This document shows positions 16,485 to 24,535 of a stretch of 64,000 bases of DNA, one piece after another. Source of the stretch: Oscillospiraceae bacterium (GTDB taxonomy: Bacteria; Bacillota; Clostridia; Oscillospirales; Ruminococcaceae); NCBI GenBank assembly GCA_017541275.1, contig JAFXZM010000051.1:1-64000 (forward strand). Reading direction: 5' to 3'. The notes beneath the pieces are model-generated. The model did no database searches. It was not told the DNA's origin and saw nothing but the letters and a program-made list of their open reading frames with translations. A program made the position numbers and the translations under genes. Within the stretch, counting starts at the first letter, position 1; every line of letters starts with the position of its first letter.

Positions 16485-18542
16485 TTGGAAACCAAACGAA
16501 CCCTCGCGGCGCTGAAGCCGGGCGAGCGCGGCGAGATTACGGAAATACAGGCGGAAGAAAGCGAACAGCAGCGGCTCGCGCAGCTTGGCATCGTGCCGGG
16601 GACAGAGGTATCCTGCAAGCTGCGCGGCAGCAGCGGCTCCCCTGTTGCATTCACGGTGCGCGGCGTAACACTTGCACTGCGGGCAGAGCAATGCCGGCGC
16701 ATCAAGATCAGGCCGCTGAAATCGGAATCGGGCGGGCGGACATATCTGCTTGCGGGCAATCCGAATGTCGGCAAAAGCACAGTATTCAACGCGCTGACCG
16801 GCCTGAAGCAGCACACAGGCAACTGGTGCGGCAAGACCGTCACAGGCGCAGAGGGGCGCTTCCGGCACAACGGCATCCCGATCCGCCTGATCGACACGCC
16901 CGGCACCTACGCACTGAACTCAGCAACCGCAGAGGAAGCCGCCGCAGGAGAGATCATCCGGCAAACGCCGCACGACTGCATTCTCTGCATCTGTGATGCG
17001 ACGAGCCCGGAGCGAAGCCTGCGGCTGGCGCTGGAGCTTCGCGCACTGGACAAACGTCTTGTTGTCTGCATGAATCTCATGGATGAGGCTGAAAAAAAAG
17101 GAATCCGCATTGACTGTGCGCGTCTTTCCGAAGCACTCGGCGTACCGGTTATTGCCATCACCGCACGAAAAAAGCAGACGCTCCGTCCGGTGCTGGAGGC
17201 AGCTGAGACACAGGCATGCAGGGCAGATCTTCAGGAGGCAGATGACCCTGCCGGAACAAATACGCTGCTCGATCAGGCGGCGGAGCTTTGCCGCACAGCG
17301 GTCACAATGCCCGCGCATCCGCACCGCCGCACGGATGCCGCCGACCGTCTGCTGACGGGAACATGGCTGCGATATCCGCTTATGGCGGCGCTGCTGCTTG
17401 TGGTTTTCTGGCTGACGCTGATCGGCGCGAATTACCCGTCCGCACTGCTTTCCCGCGCCTTTTCTGCACTGTGTACATTGCTTCTGCGCGCGACAGCGTC
17501 ATGGCCGCATGTTCTGTCCGGCGCATTGATCGACGGCGCACTCCGCGGCACCGGCTGGGTCATTTCGGTCATGCTGCCGCCGATGGCAATTTTCTTCCCG
17601 CTGTTCACGCTGCTGGAGGACACCGGACTGCTGCCGCGGCTTGCGTTCAATATGGACGGATGCTGTGCGAAATGCAGAGCATGCGGAAAGCAGGCGCTGA
17701 CCATGACAATGGGCTTTGGCTGCAATGCGGTCGGCGTAACGGAATGCCGCATCATCGAGAGCCGCCGCGAGCGTCTGATCGCAATTCTCACAAATGCGCT
17801 CGTCCCCTGCAACGGCCGGTTTCCCGCGCTGCTGGCGGTCGTTACGATCTTTTTTGCAGGCGGCGGGGCAGGCAGCGCAGTGCGTGCGGCATGCATCATG
17901 ACCGGGTTGATTCTGCTGAGCATCGGCGTCACGTTTGGGGCATCAGCCTGCCTCGGCAAGAGCATTCTGCGCGGAGAGACCGGCTCCTTTGTGCTGGAGC
18001 TTCCGCCTTACCGCAGACCGCAGCTCCGGCAGATGCTTGTGCGCTCGGTGCTGGACCGCACCGTATTTGTTCTCGGCCGTGCAGTCATGACTGCCGCGCC
18101 GGTCAGCCTGCTGATCTGGCTCTTTGCGAACATCACGCTCGGCGGTCAGAGCATTCTCGTGCATCTGTCATCTGTGCTTGCGCCTGCGGGGCATCTGCTC
18201 GGACTGGACGGCGTCATTCTGCTGGCGTTTATTCTCGGGCTTCCCGCAAATGAGATCGTGCTGCCGGTCGCAGTCACGGCCTATCTCGGCACGACATCGC
18301 TGACGGATTACGGCTCGCTTGAGGCGCTTCATACGCTGCTTGCCGCGCACGGCTGGACGCACCTGACCGCCGCATGTTTTCTGCTGTTCACGCTGTTCCA
18401 TGCGCCCTGCGCGACGACACTTCTGACGGTTTACAAAGAAACGCACAGCCGGCGCTGGACGTTCACGGCATTTCTGCTGCCGGTCAGCATCGGCATCACG
18501 CTTTGTATGCTGCTGACCGCTGCCGTCCGGCTCTGCACATAA
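16485..18542 (+). CDS. feoB: FeoA-FeoB fusion, ferrous iron transporter
   Basis: 685 residues. Residues 1-80 form an SH3-like FeoA domain (LKPGERGEITEI..LAQLGIVPGTEV). It leads directly into the FeoB GTPase domain with G1 GNPNVGKST near 91, G3 D137-T-P-G and G4 N197-L-M-D200. A helical spacer and an ~eight-helix membrane region from about residue 298 follow. The membrane part carries the two family segments around GFGCNAVGV and GLPANEIVLP. It imports Fe2+ across the inner membrane. Translation starts at a TTG, 8 bases after AAGGGG; no in-frame ATG is nearby. Feo genes are usually separate, so the fusion is notable but not unique. No FeoC was seen. Confidence 0.92.
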   Translation: METKRTLAALKPGERGEITEIQAEESEQQRLAQLGIVPGTEVSCKLRGSSGSPVAFTVRGVTLALRAEQCRRIKIRPLKSESGGRTYLLAGNPNVGKSTVFNALTGLKQHTGNWCGKTVTGAEGRFRHNGIPIRLIDTPGTYALNSATAEEAAAGEIIRQTPHDCILCICDATSPERSLRLALELRALDKRLVVCMNLMDEAEKKGIRIDCARLSEALGVPVIAITARKKQTLRPVLEAAETQACRADLQEADDPAGTNTLLDQAAELCRTAVTMPAHPHRRTDAADRLLTGTWLRYPLMAALLLVVFWLTLIGANYPSALLSRAFSALCTLLLRATASWPHVLSGALIDGALRGTGWVISVMLPPMAIFFPLFTLLEDTGLLPRLAFNMDGCCAKCRACGKQALTMTMGFGCNAVGVTECRIIESRRERLIAILTNALVPCNGRFPALLAVVTIFFAGGGAGSAVRAACIMTGLILLSIGVTFGASACLGKSILRGETGSFVLELPPYRRPQLRQMLVRSVLDRTVFVLGRAVMTAAPVSLLIWLFANITLGGQSILVHLSSVLAPAGHLLGLDGVILLAFILGLPANEIVLPVAVTAYLGTTSLTDYGSLEALHTLLAAHGWTHLTAACFLLFTLFHAPCATTLLTVYKETHSRRWTFTAFLLPVSIGITLCMLLTAAVRLCT

Positions 18543-18587
18543 AAAAAGCATCGCATACCGCGATTTTCGCGAATATGCGATGCTTTT
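18541..18587. terminator. Bidirectional terminator between feoAB and the PlsC fusion gene
   Basis: AGCATCGCATA (18547-18557) pairs with TATGCGATGCT (18574-18584), with an A tract before and a T tract after, so it can serve both convergent genes. Confidence 0.85.
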
Positions 18588-18596
18588 GCATTGTTA

Positions 18597-21500
18597 TTAC
18601 TGCTTCACACAGGTAATAACGAAGCCGTCGATGTTATCGCCGGAAACAACAGCCTGTGCGCCGGCCGGGAATTTGATCTCGGTAGTTGCGTCGAGCTGCG
18701 AGCACGGTGCATAGTACATTTCGTAATTCACACCGCCGACGGTCGCCGTCAGGTGCTCCTTCTCCCATGTCCTGCCGGAGAGCTTTGTCAGGTATTCCTC
18801 CAGCGAGAGCTTATTCTCCTTCATATACGTCGCATGCGGTGCGCCGACATAGCGGAAATGCCAAGTCATGCCCTCCATACCGGTTGCCTCGGTCTTATCG
18901 TCCGGATATCTCACGATAAAGCCGTACTCATGCGCATGCTCCGTCAGCCAAGCATAGTTGCCGCTGGGGGAATACGGCGAATGGGTCTTGTTCGTTTCAT
19001 CAAGGATCGCGAGATCGACGGACAGGCCGGCGGTGCGCTCCGGAATTGCGATGCCGTAAGGCACCTGTGCAGAAACGGCCGCAGCAGGCTGCTGCGTGGT
19101 CGAATAGATCATGACATTGCCCAGACCGGTCGCCGCATAGAAATCGCTGAACCAGCGGACAAGATCCTGTGACATCGCGCTGTCGATCTGATGCTCAGGG
19201 CTGACCATACGGACATGCTGAATGCCGGTCGAGCCGAGTGTCACAAGATTCGGGCTATGGGTCTGCTGATAATCCTCATTGATAAGGATGACGCTGCCGC
19301 GGTGCATTTCGGCGTTTGCAACAGCAGTCGTTTCGCTCTCTCTGTTTTCGACATCCGCGCCGGCATCATTGAGGGCGCTGGTTGATTCATACGGAGAGGT
19401 AAAGATTTCGGTCGAAATCGTTGTTGTGGTCGATTCGATGACAGCGGCGGTTGTCGTGGAATCTGCGGGCTGTGTATTGTCCGGGGTCATGGATTCGACC
19501 TCCGAGGAAACGCCGCTCTGGATATTGAGGCGGTTCTTGTCCTCATTCCAGCTTCCCCACAGTCTGCGGACAAAGTCGATAGCAAAAATGCCGAGGATTA
19601 CGAAGGTCAGGATCAGTGCGATCTTGCCGTAGTCGATCTTGCCGCCGAACATGCCGCCGGCATCGGTCTCAGAATCCTCATCCTCATAGCCGCCGTCCTC
19701 GATTTCGTCATCGTCATCCTCATCGTAGAAATCGGGCTCCTCATCGCGGACTGCTGTTTTGCGGCGGAACGGTCTGCGCAGTGCGACACCGGAAAGGCGG
19801 CTGCTCCGTTCATCCGTTCTGTCGGTATCATCATAGCCGTCATCATAGCTTTCCTGATAATCCGGCTCGTCGTAGGAATCGTCCTCATCAAACGGATCGG
19901 GCTCGTCATAGACAGGCTCGCGGTAGCCAGCGGCCTCAGCCTTTCTGACCTCCTCGCTGTTCCAGACCTGCGTGCGCTGTTTTCTGCGGCTGAGCTCCTG
20001 ACGGTCTGCGGCAGCAAACTCCGGCAGCTTGTCCTCCGCATCGCCGGACTCCTCCGGTGCTTCATCCGATTCAGGTTCATCCGCATCAAAGACCTCGTCC
20101 GGTTCCTCGTCCGGCACATCCTCTGCGAACGGATCGTCAGCAGGCGCTTCCTCCTCGTCGCCGAAGATTTCCTCCTCATCATCGAAGGAATCGTCCTCTG
20201 CCTCATCCTCAGGCACCGGATCCTCGGTCAGCTCCTCGAAATCCTCATCGAGGCTGCGGCGCTTTTCGGCCTTCTGCTCAGGCTTGCGGCGCTTCGGAGC
20301 GGGAGTTTCATCCTCGTCGTCATCCTCGTCCTCATCATCGAAGTCGGGCAGATCGGGCTCGGCATTCAGGCTGGCGAACAGCTTTTTGAACGGAGAAGCG
20401 ATTTTTGCAAAGAATGAGGTTTTCTTCGGAGCATCATCGGGCTCCTCTGCATCGTCGAAGTCTTCTGCGAAGTCCTCGTCCTCTGCATATTCGTCCTCCG
20501 CATATTCGTCCTCCGCATACACCTCCTCATCATATGCATCCTCGGCATACTCGTCATCATACGCTTCCTCGTCGAACTCCGCGTCCGGGTCATCCTCGTC
20601 GTACACAGCATCTTCCCCGTCGGAATACTCGTCCTCGCTGAGCTCGTCCTCCTCCTCGTCGAGGATTTCGCTGTAATCCTCGTCAGCATTTTCATCTTCA
20701 TCAAGGAAGTCCGCGTCGGTATCATATTCATCGTCGGCTGCGTCATCCGCATCATCTGCGGGGGCTGCATCCTCCTCCGGGAGCTCATCCTCCTCCGGGA
20801 GCTCATCCGCATCGGCAGTCAGCGCTGCATCGGCGTTCTCGTCGTCATCGTCAAAATCATCGAAGATGAAGTCGAATTCATCGGCATCATCGGGCACGGG
20901 CAGCTTTTTCTTCGCGGTCTCCTCTGCTGCCTCCGGCGCACCGCTGATTTTCTTTCTGGCATTTTCCGGTTCACCGGAACCGGGGCGATTTCTGTGCGTA
21001 TTTCTGCTCATCTCGTTTTTTGTATCCTCCGATTCTCGTGGTTCTCTGCTGTTTGTTTTCTGCTCCCTGATCTCCGGATTTCTTTCGGCACGGAGCGGGA
21101 GCGCCCTTTGCTGCGGTGCAGCCTCCGGCTCTTTCATTTCCAGAAGTCCGGAAACGCTGTCCGTCATCGCGCGTCTGATCTGCTTGAGCACTGCCGGTGA
21201 GGGATCATGCGGATCGGTCTCCGGAATATCAAACGGAGCGCCGTACCGGACAAGAATTCTGCTGCGGAAATGCAGCTTGCCGTCGAACGAGATCGCGACG
21301 GGAACGACCGGCACGCCGGTCTGTGCAGCGATCAGCGCCGCACCGGTCTTGAAATGCCCCAGTGTACCGTCCTTTGAGCGGGTGCCCTCTGGGAATATCA
21401 GTGCATTCTCCCCATTTTGCAGACGGTAGGCAATCTCCTCCAGTGCCGTAACATCACCTGCGCCGCGGTCAACTGCGATACCGCCGAGCTTTCGGAGCAG

Positions 21501-21728
21501 CCATCCGACCAGTCCGGAAGAAAAGAGCTCCTGCTTGGCGAGAAAGCAGAACTGCGTTTCGCGATTCTGTATCCCGATCAGTATCGGGTCGGCATTGCTG
21601 CGGTGATTACTGACAAAGAGATATCCGCCCTCATCCGGCAGATACTCTGTTCCCTCCGCTTCGATCTTATACCACAGCGGCATAATGAAGCGCATCACCA
21701 GCATTGCAAACTTGTAAAATCCGTTCAT
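18597..21728 (-). CDS. PlsC acyltransferase fused to acidic region, membrane helix and degenerate VanY-like domain
   Basis: 1043 residues in one uninterrupted frame. Residues 1-210 are a 1-acyl-glycerol-3-phosphate acyltransferase with the catalytic NHRSNAD motif (H42, D47) and FPEGTRS; it makes phosphatidic acid at the inner membrane face. Residues ~280-690 are extremely rich in Asp and Glu, probably disordered. One membrane helix (~702-725) and a Thr-rich linker follow. Residues ~830-1043 resemble the VanY/LdcB D,D-carboxypeptidase domain: GLSVD, WLTEHAHEYGFIVRYP, WHFRYVG. D905 and H957 fit zinc ligands, but the usual zinc His is Arg898 and the catalytic Glu two before Trp956 is Met954, so that domain is probably inactive. 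The start overlaps the cmk stop (ATGA). An internal ATG at 21011, with GGAGG 14 bases upstream, could give a separate 804-residue product. Confidence 0.82.
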   Translation of the reverse strand: MNGFYKFAMLVMRFIMPLWYKIEAEGTEYLPDEGGYLFVSNHRSNADPILIGIQNRETQFCFLAKQELFSSGLVGWLLRKLGGIAVDRGAGDVTALEEIAYRLQNGENALIFPEGTRSKDGTLGHFKTGAALIAAQTGVPVVPVAISFDGKLHFRSRILVRYGAPFDIPETDPHDPSPAVLKQIRRAMTDSVSGLLEMKEPEAAPQQRALPLRAERNPEIREQKTNSREPRESEDTKNEMSRNTHRNRPGSGEPENARKKISGAPEAAEETAKKKLPVPDDADEFDFIFDDFDDDDENADAALTADADELPEEDELPEEDAAPADDADDAADDEYDTDADFLDEDENADEDYSEILDEEEDELSEDEYSDGEDAVYDEDDPDAEFDEEAYDDEYAEDAYDEEVYAEDEYAEDEYAEDEDFAEDFDDAEEPDDAPKKTSFFAKIASPFKKLFASLNAEPDLPDFDDEDEDDDEDETPAPKRRKPEQKAEKRRSLDEDFEELTEDPVPEDEAEDDSFDDEEEIFGDEEEAPADDPFAEDVPDEEPDEVFDADEPESDEAPEESGDAEDKLPEFAAADRQELSRRKQRTQVWNSEEVRKAEAAGYREPVYDEPDPFDEDDSYDEPDYQESYDDGYDDTDRTDERSSRLSGVALRRPFRRKTAVRDEEPDFYDEDDDDEIEDGGYEDEDSETDAGGMFGGKIDYGKIALILTFVILGIFAIDFVRRLWGSWNEDKNRLNIQSGVSSEVESMTPDNTQPADSTTTAAVIESTTTTISTEIFTSPYESTSALNDAGADVENRESETTAVANAEMHRGSVILINEDYQQTHSPNLVTLGSTGIQHVRMVSPEHQIDSAMSQDLVRWFSDFYAATGLGNVMIYSTTQQPAAAVSAQVPYGIAIPERTAGLSVDLAILDETNKTHSPYSPSGNYAWLTEHAHEYGFIVRYPDDKTEATGMEGMTWHFRYVGAPHATYMKENKLSLEEYLTKLSGRTWEKEHLTATVGGVNYEMYYAPCSQLDATTEIKFPAGAQAVVSGDNIDGFVITCVKQ

Positions 21729-22396
21729 AGACCGAGCTTCTCCTCGCATACACGGAGCAGCATCTGCTCAGATTCGTCCAGATCTGCATCCGAGGTATCG
21801 ACCGGCACGGCATCGTCGGCCTGTCTGAGCGGGGCGATCTCACGGTTCATATCCTGCTCATCTCTGCGAATGACATCGGCGAGCACGGATTCGAGGGTCT
21901 GTGCGCCGGGATTTTTCTCCTCCAGCTCAAGGAAGCGGCGGTAAGCGCGCTTTTCGGCAGAGGCAGTCAGATAGATTTTCACATCCGCCTGCGGCAGCAC
22001 GACCGTACCGATATCCCGCCCGTCCATGACGACGGAATGGGTCTGCGCGAGCGAACGCTGAAGATCAAGCAAAAAAGCGCGCACGGCGGGAACTGCCGAC
22101 ACTCTGGACGCGGCCATTGAGACCTCAGAGGTACGGATGAGCGCCGTGACATCCTCTCCGTTCGCAAAAACATGCTGCTCGCCGCCGATATGCTCCATAT
22201 TCACGGTCAGTCCGGAAAGGGCCTGCGTGATTTCAGCATCCGTCTGCGCATTCTGCCGCAGCATGGAAAGCGCGATCGTTCTGTAGAGCGCGCCCGTATC
22301 AATATACATACATCCCAGCCGCTTTGCGAGCCTGCGTGCGAGGGTACTTTTCCCCGCGCCGGAGGGTCCGTCGATCGCGATATTGTAGTGTTGCAT
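21725..22396 (-). CDS. cmk: Cytidylate kinase
   Basis: 223 residues, normal length. It phosphorylates CMP and dCMP with ATP. The P-loop GPSGAGKST is near residue 10, followed by KRLGCMYIDTGALYRTIAL, and a DGRDIGTVVLP block with the catalytic arginines lies in the middle. The ATG at 22396 has a GGAGG site. It overlaps the downstream acyltransferase start by four bases; a cmk-plsC pair is a common clostridial arrangement. Confidence 0.95.
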   Translation of the reverse strand: MQHYNIAIDGPSGAGKSTLARRLAKRLGCMYIDTGALYRTIALSMLRQNAQTDAEITQALSGLTVNMEHIGGEQHVFANGEDVTALIRTSEVSMAASRVSAVPAVRAFLLDLQRSLAQTHSVVMDGRDIGTVVLPQADVKIYLTASAEKRAYRRFLELEEKNPGAQTLESVLADVIRRDEQDMNREIAPLRQADDAVPVDTSDADLDESEQMLLRVCEEKLGL

Positions 22397-22571
22397 GCGT
22401 TATGCCTCCGCTTTGAATCTGGTATTCCTGTTATAGTATATCATATTTTCATCCATTTTTCAAGTGCTTTCCTGTTTTTTTTGCAATTCTTTTTCAGAAT
22501 TCACGCCGGCCGAAAAAAAAGCAGCTCCGCGCCGGTATCCGCATACGGTGCTGCCCGTATCTGCGCAAAAT

Positions 22572-22612
22572 CGCCGCAGCCTCTCTGAGATGGGTTCAGA
22601 GAGGCTGCGGCG
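22572..22612 (-). terminator. Terminator after the anti-sigma gene
   Basis: Two perfect 17-base arms (22572-22588 and 22596-22612) enclose a 7-base loop; the minus-strand side continues with ATTTT. It separates the sigma/anti-sigma operon from cmk. The rest of the 259-base gap holds nothing else recognised. Confidence 0.85.
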
Positions 22613-22655
22613 TCCGTTTCTGTCGCTGAAAATCCCGTTTCCGGCGCCGGAGAGA

Positions 22656-23822
22656 TCAGACAAACCGGAACCCGGCCATATCTGCGATCTCCGCAAGCAG
22701 GGAATCAAGTGTCGGGAGCGGGCGGCGGATGTGAACATCATCAATCAGCATGCAGTTTTCAGTTTCCTCATACATCAGCACGCCGTTTTCATAGAATGTG
22801 TCGAAGTTTTCCTGCATCTTTCCGGTATTTGTGCTGCTCCAGACATAGGCATAGATATCATAGTAGACTCCGAGATATTCCGCATATTTTTCCGGATTTC
22901 CCTGTATAACCTGCTTCACGATGCCGTTCCAGTATAATTCTGTCTGTGCATATCCCTCCGCGATTTGCAGCGGTGTGACCGGATTGCCGGTATATTCGGA
23001 GGCAGCGCAGGCGCACTGAACCAGACCCGGATCCTGCCAGTCGATATTTTCGGCCGGATTTTCCCGCATCATATACTCATATTCGAGGTAGCCGTCGTGG
23101 TATTGTCCGCTGAACAGCATGCCGCCGTTCACATCGCCGAGCCTGAGCTGCTCCGCACTGAACGGGATCAGTGCCTTCCCCTGCTCCCCGCTGTTTCTGA
23201 GCTCATAGACAAGCAGGATGCAGTAATAATCTGCATAGGTGAATCTGCCGTCCATGTCTATGTCTCCGATCTCGTAGTCAGAGGGTTCCCGGATCACGGT
23301 ATGCGGCGGAGCGGTGCCGGTCGTTGTGACCGTCGTGGCGGTAAAGGTCGGTGCGGACTGTGTTTCCGACGTGTGTGCAGGTGCATCGGTCTGCTGTGTC
23401 CCGTTCTGCGGGACAATCACAGCCGCGCCGCCGGGCGCTGCTCCGGTCTCCGCTGGCTTTTCGGTCACGGTCATGGATGTTGTCTGCGTGACTGCCGTCC
23501 CGGTCGCGGCGGCCGTGGTTTCCGTTGTCTGTGTCAGACCGGTTGTCGTGTCAGTCGTTCCGGTCACAGCAGTCACCTCCGTCACAACCGAATCCAGCGT
23601 TTCACTCTGCTGATTCCGGAGCATATCCTTCTGCTTTGAAAAGACTCCGATTCCGATGACAACTGCCGCGCAGGCCGCAGCAGCGCCGAGCACGATAATC
23701 TTGGGGAGCACGGAGTGTCTGACCGGCTTCAGCGCACTGCCCGAACCGATATTGGCGAGCATTTCCTCGACCTGCGCTTCCTCCATGTCGCCCAGCACAT
23801 CCAGAAAATCAAGCGGTTTCAT
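22656..23822 (-). CDS. Dockerin-bearing transmembrane anti-sigma factor
   Basis: 388 residues. The N-terminal ~40 residues are cytoplasmic and acidic. One membrane helix spans 41-61. A Thr/Val-rich linker (about 80-170) leads to an extracellular region with a dockerin-type calcium loop, D187-x-D189-x-D191-G and D198. The second loop (GDVNGG) is degenerate. The gene overlaps the ECF sigma gene by four bases (ATGA) and carries its own AAGGAGG site. From position and topology it should hold the sigma factor at the membrane, with the dockerin available to bind a cohesin or sense an outside partner. The cytoplasmic part has no clear ZAS zinc motif, so the anti-sigma role is inference from the operon. 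Confidence 0.75.
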   Translation of the reverse strand: MKPLDFLDVLGDMEEAQVEEMLANIGSGSALKPVRHSVLPKIIVLGAAAACAAVVIGIGVFSKQKDMLRNQQSETLDSVVTEVTAVTGTTDTTTGLTQTTETTAAATGTAVTQTTSMTVTEKPAETGAAPGGAAVIVPQNGTQQTDAPAHTSETQSAPTFTATTVTTTGTAPPHTVIREPSDYEIGDIDMDGRFTYADYYCILLVYELRNSGEQGKALIPFSAEQLRLGDVNGGMLFSGQYHDGYLEYEYMMRENPAENIDWQDPGLVQCACAASEYTGNPVTPLQIAEGYAQTELYWNGIVKQVIQGNPEKYAEYLGVYYDIYAYVWSSTNTGKMQENFDTFYENGVLMYEETENCMLIDDVHIRRPLPTLDSLLAEIADMAGFRFV

Positions 23823-24397
23823 AATAAGCCCTCCTTCATCAGATAGTCCCTGAGCCTGTTTCTTGTGCGAAGCAGCAGCATTTTGACCTTGCTGTTGCCC
23901 ATGCCCTCAGCCTTTGCGATCTCGCTGACCGGACGCATCATCCAGTAGCGCTGTAAAAAGACCGTTTTCGCCTCCGGAGAAAGCGTTTGCAGAAAGCGCA
24001 TAATGCCGTCACGGAGTGCTCTGCGGTCGAGTTCCCGTTCAACCGTTTCGCCGGAGGACAGTATTTCCGCAAGCTCATTGATTGTATCCGGAACCTGACT
24101 GCCGCCTCTGCGCTGAGCATGCTCTGCCCGGTAGCGGTCGAGCGCGGCACGCCGCACGATCGTTACAAGATAAGCCCGCAGGCATTCCGGCATCACCGGC
24201 GGCACAGTGTTCCAGACGCGCAGCAGTGCGTCATTGAAGCATTCCTCCGCATCCTCGCTGCTGCCAAGGATATCGGCAGCGATGCTGCGGCAGAGTGTCC
24301 CGTATTCCTGTTCCAGCGCCTTCAGCGCATGCTCATCGCGCTGATTCAGCAGCCGTAGGAGCTGTTTCTCATTGTGCTGTATCATTTCAAGTTCCAC
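23819..24397 (-). CDS. ECF-type RNA polymerase sigma factor
   Basis: 192 residues from the GTG at 24397 (AAAGGCGG lies 8 bases before it; the GTG at 24406 is too close to that site). Region 2 has the pattern ECFNDALLRVWNTVP, and region 4 has the helix-turn-helix LSPEAKTVFLQRYWMMRPVSEIA with KVKMLLLRTRNRL. The sigma factor should recruit polymerase to a small regulon when freed from the dockerin-bearing partner encoded immediately downstream. Confidence 0.9.
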   Translation of the reverse strand: MELEMIQHNEKQLLRLLNQRDEHALKALEQEYGTLCRSIAADILGSSEDAEECFNDALLRVWNTVPPVMPECLRAYLVTIVRRAALDRYRAEHAQRRGGSQVPDTINELAEILSSGETVERELDRRALRDGIMRFLQTLSPEAKTVFLQRYWMMRPVSEIAKAEGMGNSKVKMLLLRTRNRLRDYLMKEGLL

Positions 24398-24487
24398 TGT
24401 TCTCACCGCCTTTCACATTCAAGGACGCAAAAAAACTGAATCGGTCACAGCAAATCGCAAAAAATCGCCAAAAAAATCTGATGAAAT

Positions 24488-24516
24488 CCCCCGATGCCCG
24501 CTCGGAGCATCGGGGG
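24488..24516 (-). terminator. Terminator after the subtilase gene
   Basis: CCCCCGATGC (24488-24497) pairs perfectly with GCATCGGGGG (24507-24516). On the minus strand a T-rich stretch follows. Confidence 0.85.
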
Positions 24517-24535
24517 AAAAGGGCTGTTCAGCCTG

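Noticed and set aside
15171..18253. Many long frames overlapping the AGCS and FeoAB genes
   Set aside because: The DNA here is very G+C rich, which leaves few chance stops; none shows a family motif.
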